Positions 47,684 through 58,329 of a DNA stretch of 64,000 nucleotides are shown here, piece after piece; position 1 is the first letter of the stretch, and every line of letters begins with the position of its first letter. The translations under genes were made by a program, and so were the position numbers. The notes beneath the pieces are model-generated. The model worked only from the letters and a program-made list of their open reading frames with translations. It searched no databases and was not told where the DNA came from. Source of the stretch: Ambrosia x helenae (Eukaryota; Streptophyta; Magnoliopsida; Asterales; Asteraceae); the NCBI GenBank assembly GCA_030844895.1, contig CM061234.1:12645573-12709572 (forward strand). The letters are read 5' to 3'.

Positions 47684-48298
47684 GGGGAGGGTTATAATAA
47701 AAACCCTTCAAAATGAGTAAACCTTGCAAACTAAATCCTAGCCATCCATCCATTTAATCTATGGTCACCATTTTTTCTATAATATTAATTTAATTAAATA
47801 TGTGATAAAGGACAAGAAAGGGTAGTAGGGTAATTTGGTTTTTCTGAAAAAGAGGCTGACAAAAGCTGATATGACACCCCCATCACATCATCTCTCTCTT
47901 ACTTTTTTCACATTGTTATATAAATTGTCAGATGCCCGAGTTACATATGTAACATACGCAGTGTTACGTACGTAAAATCCGTCACGATAGTTTTATATTA
48001 ATTTAGAAAAATCCTAACCTGTTAATTTTTTTATTACAACATGTTTGTTTTGGTTTTACTGTACCAGCACCAGAGTTGTTGCATACGTAACGAAAGGTCC
48101 ATATGGTTATTTTTTGATATTCACTACTTTTAAGATTCATGTGAAATTAGTACTACATTGCATTACATTACAAAAACCTTGCAGAAAACATACTACTAAA
48201 AAAAGCGATACATCATATTGTTCATCCGCCTAAAACATACTAGTCAAGAAATATATTACAATGAAACTGTATCAACAACAAAACATACAATTAAAGAT

Positions 48299-48908
48299 TC
48301 ATACACCACCATGCATGCAATAACCCCGGCATCCCGCACTGCAACCAACAGTAGCTGACGGCATCCGATAACCATACTTTGCATAAAAAGCCCACTGTTC
48401 CTCAGTATAACCTATACCCTCCCATTCAGCCCTAATACGCCCACCTCCCGGATACGTGAACGGCAGCACGGGTTTGTTAAGTTTAGGTTCATATGGTTCT
48501 TCATATTCAGCCCCTAGGTCTGATTCATAACCAACCGCCCATTCAGGTGTGTGATTTACATCATGCACATCATCCTCCGGTGTCATATAGTCTTCTGGTG
48601 GCGGATATTCTTCGGGGAAGACGTAATCAAAGGCCGCATTCCAATCAAAATTTTCGTCACTTTCAAACCCATCGTCCGCCTGCACTACGGATATAACAGG
48701 TTCTAATGGCGGAATGTCCGGGGCAACCGGGGGGGGGGGGGGGTTCATGTTCGGCTGCGACAGGAGGGATGACCAAATCAACCGGTGGGGGTGGTTCAGG
48801 TACAATTGCAATGTCCGGTTCATATTCAGGTGGCTCGTGTACAATTGGGATGAGATGGTCACGGCCCTCAAAAACCTCCCAAGGCGGAGTGTTGGGCTTG
48901 GAATCCAT
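48299..48908 (-). pseudogene. Proline-rich hypothetical protein of the TIR element, frame-broken at poly-C
   Basis: Two overlapping minus-strand frames make one protein-like sequence. The first starts at 48908 (MDSKPNTPPWEVFEG, then many Pro/Glu pairs). The second ends at 48299 (PSATVGCSAGCRGYCMHGGV). They are separated by a 15-base C run on the coding strand (48729-48743): the run has one base too many, or two too few, to keep a single frame. Intact, it would be about 200 residues: acidic, proline- and tyrosine-rich, with a Cys cluster at the end. I do not recognise the family. The run length may vary by slippage or be a base-calling error, so the gene may be functional in other copies. Confidence 0.55.
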
Positions 48909-49079
48909 GCTTTGACAAAAACAGGACCTGTAACGTATGTTATAGCAGATTAAGTGTTGACAATGGAAATATGAAACAGGGGAAAAAAACTACTCTCTAT
49001 TAAAAACATATAGGTAACAGAGAAAAACTAATGCTGCAAAAAACAAAAAAAAAAAATCTATGACTAAAGGTGGAAAAAA

Positions 49080-50210
49080 CACGATTGTTACATGTGTAAC
49101 AGGGTTTTTTCTGGAAACACATACAAACTGCTGTAGTCTGCACCCAGCATCCATTTTTTGCTGGTATAGAAAGCAAACTTTGACTACAAAACAGATACGC
49201 TACACACGTAACACCCGAGTATTACATGTGTAACAGGAAAACACAGACAACACTTAACTAATCTGCAATGAACAGAGAACAGAGTTTGATATGGTAAAAC
49301 ACAGAAAACATAATATCTTTTTGAAAAAAAGATATGCTACACACGTAACAGTCTAACTAAACACAAAAATTATACAAAGATATGTCTTCGATTACACTAA
49401 GAAAATTTACTATTATTTTACTATTATGTTCTAAACCTAAATGACTCCATAATCAATCATCCAAAAAAAAATCTTTTTCGATGGTTTCAATTACAAAAAA
49501 AGATTAAAAAAAAGTCTAAACTTGATTATTATAATATATCAGAAAAAGAATTTAACAAACAGGCGGCATTTTTCAAACAGGGGGCATTTTTCTTGTAAAT
49601 AAAACATAGGTAACATAAAAAAACTCATACATGATAAAAGAAAAAAAATAGACAGGCATGGTGCAAGAACACACGAGTATTACATGCGTAACAGGAAAAA
49701 CACAGACAGCACTTATCTTCTCTGGAGTGAACAGAGAACAGAGTTTGATATGCTAAAACACAGAAACCATAATATATTTTTGAAAAAAAGATATGCTACA
49801 CACGTAACAGTCTAACTAAACACAAAGATATGTCTTCGATGATTTCAATTACAAAAACAGCCACATCAAACGTCTAAACTTGATTATTATAATATATCAG
49901 AAAAAAATTAACAAACAGTGGGCATTTTTCAAACAGGGGGCATTTTTCAAACAGGGGGCATTTCTTCTGTAAATAAGACATAGGTAACATAAAAAAACTC
50001 ATACATGATAAAAAGAAAAAAAAAATAGACAGGCATGGTGCAAGAACACACGAGTATTACATGTGTAACAGGAAAAACACAGACAACACTTGTCTAATCT
50101 GCAGTGAACAGAGAACAGAGTTTGATATGCTAAAACACAGAAACCATAATATATTTTTGAAAAAAAGATATGCTACACACGTAACAGTCTAACTAAACAC
50201 AGAAACCATA
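49080..50210. repeat. Large-unit direct repeats with near-palindromic TTACATGTGTAAC words
   Basis: Three diverged units repeat ordered words: GAGTATTACATGTGTAACAGG (49207, 49675, 50051), AACAGAGAACAGAGTTTGATATG, GATATGCTACACACGTAACAG (about 49330, 49793, 50168) and AACAGGGGGCATTT. Spacing is about 466 and 376 bases. They sit between the hypothetical gene and the gypsy insertion, within the right part of the TIR element. They are non-coding. Confidence 0.7.
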
Positions 50211-50503
50211 ATATATTTTCGATGGTTTTTATTATGTTCTAAACCTAAATGACTTTATATTATATTAGTGGTTTTCCATAATCAATCATCCAAAAAAAAA
50301 AAATCTTTTTTGATGGTTTCAATTACAAAAAATGAAGATATTTTAGTAAGAAGTTTGGTTGAGACATATCATCGAATACCTGGTCTACATCCACAAACGC
50401 AGAAACTTGCAAAAGAATTTTAACAGTAATTCTAGCATCAAATGAGCAAACTCAACTACAGTATGACAATTCAAACGTGACCACAATCATTAAAAGATGT
50501 TTA

Positions 50504-53032
50504 TGTAACACCCCAACCGATGGCGGAATCATCGAGGTGTCACGTAGTGACGATTGTTCAAAAGCACATGGTACTTAAATGTAAATATTATTAAATAAAA
50601 CCCAAAAATTGTCTTACAAGGAAATGGAAATACAAAGTCTTAAATGAAATATAAATAATGAAATAACTGCATAATAAAGCGCTAAAAGTTTCTTGATCAA
50701 ACTGCACCTGAAACATGTACAAAAATAGGTTTGGTCAACATAAGAAATGTTGGTGAGCATTCCTAGTTTTGATATATATAGTAGATTAAAAGTTATACAA
50801 TTCAAGTGCAAGCTACAGTGCAAATATGTAAACTATGTATCATACAAATGAGCGAAATCAACCCTGTGACTGTATAATGTACTGTATGAACTGTAGTGTA
50901 CTCAACCAATCAATGGATGATAACTTAACACTGGCCACGGATTCTCCGATGAAAAAGGGGGAGAATCAACCTAGGCGGGTTGTCAATCCAAATAGCGCTA
51001 TCCAATGTTAAGGTCGGCTTGTACCATGTTAATGATTTCACTAAGTACAAATGTAATCCACATGTAATGTCTAAGCATAAAGCACGTTGTAAGCAATGCA
51101 CATAGTACTAGAATTGTATTGTAAAAATGTAAACTTGTATTTGAAATTGTAATAGTGTACATGTAACACCCCAAAAATGTATAAAGGCAAAAAGGGGTAG
51201 GAATACTCACTGTTCACGTAGTAACTTGAAATTGGACTGGACAACGAAATATGAACTTGAGATTTCTCCCAAATGATTAACCTAAAGTAATTGATAATGT
51301 GTGAGTGAAATAACTCTAAGATACCTGTATTTCTAGGGCTTCGAATTGGGGATAACGTTTATTTGTTAAAAAAAACAAATTGTTTATTAATTATGAGAAT
51401 TTTAATAAATAAATAAATAAAAGTCTTTTAATGAAATTTGAATTTAGAATATACACAATAAAGTGTTTGAAGTATAGAAATAATTTTTATAAAATTATTT
51501 CATTTAAAATAGATTTTTAAATCTATTTATTTATAAATAGCCAATATTTAACTTTAATATTTAAAAATACTAAAATTAAAGAATTCTTATTTTAAAAATC
51601 ATATTTCTGTTCTAAATGATTAAAAATAATTTGTATAAAATTTTGGTGCAAAAATGATGAAAATTGGATTTATTATGATTTAATTATGATTAAATCTAAC
51701 AAAAATTGATTAAAAATATAAAATAAATGATTTTACTGAATTAAAAATTATTTCAGTAAAGTTTAACTTTAAATAAAGTCAGGATAAATTTTGGAGAAAT
51801 TAATAAAATTGTTTTGATATATAAATGGATTTTTATAAATATAATAGTATAAAAGTGATTTAATTAATACAAATATTAAATAAATGAATTTCTGAAAAAT
51901 AAAAATTATAAATGAAACTTTTATATCAGATTAAACAAATGTAATTTTTTTAGAATTTATAAAATGGTTTTGATATTTTAAAATGAATTTAAAAGTTTAA
52001 AAGGATTTAATATATATATCTATATATAATTGTTTGTTTTTTTAAAAAAAGAAAAGAAAAGAATGGAACAAAACCGGTCAGAGCCGGGACTCGAACCCGG
52101 GTGACCTCTGGGTTGGAACAAGGTCACAACCACTTGGCCTAGGCCGGTGGTTGTGATGATTTCCGTTCAAAATTAATTATATACGAATACCCAAATCAAG
52201 TTTATCCCCAAATAACACGAACGAGCCCTAGAATTTGCAATTGGCCAAATCAGCCAACATTAGCCCGATTAATGTTGGGGCTTTTGTTGGTTGATCGCCG
52301 ATGAATGAAACCCACACAAAAAAATAGACTCACAGTGTAGATTTGATGATAATTGACGGGTCAAGGAAAAAGTCAAACCACGAACTTGAATATCAAAATC
52401 AGAGTGTATTAGAGAGAATGAGAGATTGAGAGAGAGTTGTGAGCGAGTTGTTAAGCTGTTCCAAGGCTCAATTTATAGTGGGGATCAATGGGTTGGGTTA
52501 ATTGGTAAGTTGACCTACAATTGAATGTATACGCGTATGATTAAACCAACTGGTCAACGATTGACGTGTATTAGATGTGTAATCGTGTTGTGCAAGGCCG
52601 ATAATTGTATAAATTTGCCAATTATAGATCAATCAAGCATTGATCTTGATTGATCATTCAAACGCGTCCAAGCAGTTGACTTTCTAAGTCAAATTGCAGG
52701 TTTTTAAAATGCGTATAAGATTAATAAGCGTCCAGGTTTATTCCAAGTAGATGGTCAGCCCAGTTGGTTAAGTGTGTTGAGTTGGTTTAGACCGGTCCTG
52801 GCGCGGGTTCGAACCCCGGCTAGGACTATTATTTTTTTTAAAAGTATTAAGGGGGTGTTTGGGCCGGCCTGTTGGGCTTCATCAGGTGGGCCTCAACATA
52901 ATAATTATTATTATTATTATTATTATATGATTAAACGAGCCCGAATTAAACGTTTATAGAAGTGTCACGTTTATTAATTTCGGTAAAACGTACAGATAAT
53001 TATAAATACAATGAAAAGTGACGGATGTCACA
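50504..53032 (-). repeat. 3' LTR of the gypsy element
   Basis: In plus orientation it starts TGTAACACCCCAACCGATGG and ends GTGACGGATGTCACA, so the transcribed strand has the standard TG...CA ends. It contains two tRNA-like modules: minus-oriented 52075-52148 and plus-oriented 52752-52828. The TTA run near 52905-52926 differs in length from the other LTR. Open frames within it are not genes. Confidence 0.95.
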
Positions 53033-53070
53033 GCATCCCCTACTTTTAGAAATTTCGTCCCGAAATTCCT

Positions 53071-56000
53071 TCAAGTGGTAGTCTCTGGAAAAAGGTGAGG
53101 ATACTTAGACATCATTTGGTCTTCACGCTCCCAAGTAAACTCTGGGCCTCGTTTGGATTCCCAACGGACCTTGACAATAGGAATTCGGCTTCGCTTAAGC
53201 GTCTTGACATCTCGATCCATAATCTCCACAGGTTAATCTATGAAGCGCATCGATTCGTCAATCTGGATATCCTCTAAAGGAACATGGAGGTTATCTTCAG
53301 CCAAACACTTTTTGAGATTAGAAACATGAAACGTTGGATGAACATTATTGAGTTCCGGTGGTAAATCGAGCTTGTAAGCCACCTTCCCAACTCGTTCAAG
53401 GATCTTAAAAGGGCCTACGAATCGTGGTGCAAGTTTCCCTTTCTTTCCAAACCGAAATACACCCTTCCAAGGTGAAACCTTGAGAAGTACCATGTCCCCG
53501 ACTTGGAATTCTAGAGGCTTGCGCCTTTGATCGGCATAGCTCTTTTGTCTGCTCCGAGCAACTTGTAAGTTCTCACGAATGCGATGAATTTTGTCTGTCG
53601 TTTCTTGTATCAGTTCGGGACCGGTGATTTGTGTTTCACCAACCTCGCTCCAACACACAGGGGAACGACATTTGCGACCGTAGAGTGCCTCAAATGGTGC
53701 CATGTTAATACTGGAATGGTAGCTGTTATTATACGAGAACTCAACCAAGGGTAGGTGCGTGTCCCAATTACCACCAAAGTCGATGATGCACGCTCGAAGC
53801 ATATCCTCCAATGTTTGGATGGTTCGCTCAGTTTGGCCATCCGTCTGTGGGTGATAAGCCGTGCTAAGATTTAGTTGTGTACCAAGTGCGGACTGAAATG
53901 TCTGCCAAAAGCGAGAAGTAAACCAGCTATCACGATCGGAAATAATGTTTAGAGGAATACCATGACGGCTGACAATCTCACTGATGTAAATCTTAGCCAG
54001 TTTCTCAGCTGTGTAGGTCTCTCGAATGGGTAGGAAGTGAGCAGATTTGGTCAAACGATCAACAATAACCCAGATACTGTCATGCCCGCGAGTGGTGCGT
54101 GGAAGCTTCGTGATGAAATCCATAGCAATGTTCTCCCACTTCTATACTGGTATTTCTGGTTGCACAAGTAAACCAGATGGACGTTGGTGCTCAGCTTTGA
54201 CTTTAGAACAAGTAAGGCATTTAGCCACATAAAGAGCTATGTCCTTTTTCATACCGGGCCACCAATACAAAGTACGCAGATCCTGATACATCTTATCTGC
54301 ACCAGGGTGAATGGAATAACGAGACTTATGGGACTAGTCCATGAGTAAGGTACGCAGGTTGTCACGATCAGGGATCCAAAGACGGTTCATGAAATAAAGT
54401 AAGCCATTTTTGGTTTCCAACTGATTTTCGGCTCCACACGACATTTCTTCGTACATGTTGCCCTCAGTAACAGAGACATGTTGGGCTTCAATGATGCGGA
54501 GTTTGATATCAGACTGGACCTGAGCACAGTAAAGCTGGGCATGACCTTTACGACTAAGGGCATCGGCTACAACATTCGCCTTGCCAGGATGGTAGCGAAT
54601 CTCGCAATCGTAGTCGTTTAACAACTCGACCCATCGTCGTTGTCGTATGTTCAGATCTTTCTGGTTGAAAATGTGTTGAAGACTCTTATGGTCAGTGAAG
54701 ATCACACATTTTGTACCATATAAATAATGACGCCAAATCTTAAGTGCGAAGACGACCGCTCCGAGCTCAAGATCATGGGTAGTGTAATTTTTCTCATGGT
54801 TTTCCAGCTGCCGTGATGCATATGCTATAACCTTGCCTCGTTGCATGAGAACACAACCAAGGCCTTGGTTAGAGGCATCACAGTAAACCACGAAATCCTC
54901 ATTGCCGTCCGGTAAGGTGAGGATTGGAGCATCACATAGTTTCTGCTTCAAAGTCTGGAATGCTTCTTCCTGACTGGGTCCCCATACATATGGTTTATCC
55001 TTATGGGTCAAGGAAGTGAGAGGTAAGGCAATCTTGGAAAAGTTGAGAATAAATCGACGATAATAGCCCGCTAAGCCAAGAAAAGAACGAACTTCCGTGG
55101 GAGACTTGGGTGTAATCCAATTCTTAACAGCCTCAATCTTAGCTGGATCCACGTGTATACCCTTATCACTGATAATGTGTCCCAAAAATTGAACCTCTTT
55201 AAGCCAGAATTCACACTTGGAGAATTTGGCATACAGTTGTTCATTCTTCAAAAGACTCAAAATTTGTCTAAGGTGTTGCTCGTGGGCTGATTTGGTCTTA
55301 GAGTAAATAAGAATGTCATCGATGAAAACAATTACGAACTTATCCAAGAAGGGTTTGCACACGCGATTCATGAGATCCATGAAGACAGCGGGTGCATTCG
55401 TTAGCCCAAAAGGCATAACCATAAACTCGTAATGCCCATAACGTGTACGGAAAGCTGTTTTTGGGATGTCGTCTTCATGGACTCGTAGCTGATGATATCC
55501 CGAACGAAGATCGATCTTTGAGAAACAAGTCGAACCTTGAAGTTGATCAAAGAGGTCATCAATGCGAGGTAAAGGATACCGGTTTTTAATGGTGAGTTTA
55601 TTCAGTTCCCGATAATCAATACACATACGGAAAGATCCATCCTTCTTCTTTACAAATAAGACTGGAGCTCCCCAAGGTGATGAACTGGGACGAATGAAAC
55701 CCTTGTCTGCCAACTCTTGAAGTTGACTTGCAAGTTCTTGCATCTCGGAAGGTGCAAGGCGGTATGGAGATTTAGCAACGGGCGTAGCACCAGGTACAAG
55801 ATCAATACGAAATTCGACAGGACGCACTGGTGGAAGTCCCGGTAAATCATCAGGAAAAACTTCGGGAAACTCACGGACAACAGGAACATCTTGAATACTT
55901 TTGTCTTTACCTTTCTCTTCCAAAATATGGGCCAAGAAAGCTACGTATTTCTTGCGTAGATATTTCTGTGCTTGGGTGCAAGACATGAGTTTAAGACCAC

Positions 56001-57651
56001 TGGATGGTTTCTCACCATAAACCCGTAAAAAGTCACCCGATGCGAGAGGAAACCGAATAAATTTCTCAAAGCAGACAACTTCGGCATGATGTTTAGAAAG
56101 CCAATCCATACCCACGATAACATCAAAGCTTCCCAATTTCATGGGTATAAGATCAATGGTGAAGTCATGTTCGTTAAGGCTAAGAGTACAACCCTGAATA
56201 ATAGAATCGATTGAGATGGGTTTACCATCTGCGACCTCGACTGTGAAAGGTGCTCCTAATCTAGAGCGAGTGTGAGATAATAGAGGTTCGAATGCTAATG
56301 ACACAAAACTTTTATCCGCACCAGTATCAAATAAAATTGAAGCATAACGACCATCAAGTAAAAACGTACCATTCACCACGTCATTTGTTTCCTGAGCTTC
56401 TGTTGCATTGATGTTGAAAGCTCGACCACGAGCCACTGGGTTTGCCGCATGGTTTGCTGGGACAAGTGCTGGACATTGGTTTCTGAAGTGGTTCGGATCA
56501 CCACAATTGAAGCAAGCTCGACCATATGCTATAGGTTGTGGGTTTTGGCGAGCCGGTTGAGGATTAACAGGTTGAGCATTAATAGGTTGAGGTCGAAACG
56601 TAGATCGACATGTGGCAGCTACATGACCATACCTACCACAGGTGGTACAGTGGCGGCAAGGAAAATTTGCGGGGTGATGGTACTGACAGGTGGCACACTT
56701 GGGTAAGTTTCCACTATAAACCTTCTTAACAGGAGGAGCCTGAGCCATTGGAGCCTGGGCTATTGGAGCCTGAGCTATTGGAGCCTGAGTTACTGGGGCC
56801 ACAACAGCATAGTTTCTACCCCTGGACTTCCGCTTCCTAGTGTTGGAACCGGTATTGTCTACAGCAACTCTTGATGATTCAGTAGTAGGGGTGGGGGTCT
56901 TCTCAGTTGATTTCTTGGTTCCTTTCCTAACCAAATTTCCCTTTTTGACGTGCTTGTCAGTCAAGGAGGCTGCAAGCTGAATGGCTTCTTCCACCGTAGT
57001 GGGTCTGCTTCCAGTGACTACATCTTGAATTAGGTCAGGCAATCCCTCAATATATTTCTCAATTGCTCGAGAGACCGGGGTAACCATGTGTGGAACCAAA
57101 ATACTGAGCTCATGATAACGAGTGTTGTATGCAAGATTTTCACCACTGTCCTGTTTCAACCCATGGAACTCTTCCTCTAGCTTCCTCATTTCATTCCTAG
57201 GGCAGAACTTGGCGATCATAAGTTCCTTGACCTCAGTCCAAGACAAGGATAGAGCAACATCAGCGCCCCGATTACGCTTCTCACCATTCCACCAGGTCAA
57301 TGCCCCCTTTTGAAGGACACTGGTAGCATAGCGAACGCGGAGGTTATCAGGACATTCGCTGTTCACGAAGGTACTTTCCATACTTTCAAACCATTAGAGG
57401 AGGCCAGTAGCACCCTCCTCTCCAGTAAACTTCGTGGGATTGCATGAGTTGAAGTGTTTGAATGTACACCGGGATTGAGTTGCACCCTCAGTATTGGTAC
57501 TGTTGCTGTTCTGGGTTAACTCACTAACAAGATTTGGAATCACTGCAGCAATTTGCTCAGCGACAAGAGAAGCAAGGCGACGATCAGAACGTTGTCCAGA
57601 GGCACGAACAGTGCGTTGGCTAGCATCACGGAGCATACGGCGAGCAGACAT
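53071..57651 (-). pseudogene. Gypsy gag-pol polyprotein with four in-frame stops
   Basis: A single frame of 1,527 codons from the ATG at 57651 to TGA at 53071-53073, with no frameshift. In order: a gag domain with TSVLQKGALTWWNGE; two zinc knuckles of CX2CX4HX4C type near codons 335 and 377; an aspartic protease with FDTGADKSF near 440; reverse transcriptase with FIDDILIYS near 775; RNase H with VYCDASNQGLG near 925; integrase with TAYHPQTDGQTERT; and a C-terminal region GPEFTWEREDQ of chromodomain type. In-frame stops lie at 57394-57396 (TAA, gag), 54334-54336 (TAG) and 54142-54144 (TAG) (both in the integrase N-terminal part) and 53233-53235 (TAA, before the C-terminal region). The copy is therefore not expected to make functional proteins. 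Confidence 0.95.
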
Positions 57652-58314
57652 CTACAAGGCAGTCAATGAAAAGTTATGAGATTAATATATGTAAGTGTAA
57701 TATTGCATAAGAGTTATGATCACAAGATATCGTATGTGAAATAAAGGTATATCATTTGAAATATTTGTATAACATGTTTGGATTGCCCTTGTCTAGCTAT
57801 AAAGCCCAACAAGAACGTTGACTTTTCAAAGAAATTGAGCCCAATGGTGATCAAAGAAGACATGCTTTAGCCTATAAGTGGACACTCACTCCAGGAATCC
57901 CCAGGTAAGCATAACAGGTCCGTAAATGGATTTATGCGCTATGCTTGCCTATGCCAGAAAACCCAGTGTACAGGCGTCCACCCTTCCAGATTGCACGTGT
58001 CCTTTTTCACACTCATTAAAGTTCAACAACTTTGAAGGAGCAAAAATAAGAGTAGGCATTATGCCTAAGAGTGTCTTCATGAAAGGTACTGCTCCCGCTC
58101 CATGATGATGTAGTCTTTCCACTCCTTGTAGGACACCATCTCTATACGTCAAGATGAAAGATGAGGAGAAAGGAGAAGAAAGGGAAAGATTGAGGAAGGA
58201 AAGTGAAGGGTAATGAGAGGAATGATAAATTTGGAAGTGTTGTACCTGAAAGTTGAAATTCGGTTATAGTCTAGGCTAAAAGGCATTCTAATAACCTAAT
58301 TCCCTATAACCATG
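57652..58314 (-). other. Gypsy 5' leader between primer site and gag
   Basis: A 660-base untranslated leader between the primer-binding site and the gag ATG. It has A/G-rich stretches (GAGGAGAAAGGAGAAGAAAGG at about 58160) and a short unrelated open frame; nothing else is recognised. Confidence 0.5.
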
Positions 58315-58326
58315 GCTCTGATACCA
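58315..58326 (-). other. Primer-binding site (initiator Met tRNA)
   Basis: On the minus strand TGGTATCAGAGC lies three bases from the 5' LTR end. This is the usual plant LTR-retrotransposon primer site, complementary to the 3' end of initiator methionine tRNA. Confidence 0.9.
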
Positions 58327-58329
58327 ATC

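Noticed and set aside
48706..48953. Gly-rich plus-strand frames opposite the proline-rich gene
   Set aside because: Antisense shadow of the proline-rich minus-strand coding sequence and its poly-C run.
44480..50210. CRISPR-like array
   Set aside because: Repeats here are microsatellites, transposon-internal direct repeats or LTRs with irregular spacing, and the window is plainly plant nuclear DNA.
50614..51210. Small minus-strand open frames repeated at 58440-59036
   Set aside because: They are identical because they lie in the two LTRs; no recognised protein and no evidence of translation.
52075..52828. Functional tRNA genes
   Set aside because: Box A and box B words are present, but I could not fold a full cloverleaf with a matched acceptor stem by eye, and the modules lie inside a retrotransposon LTR. 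Treated as tRNA-like modules.
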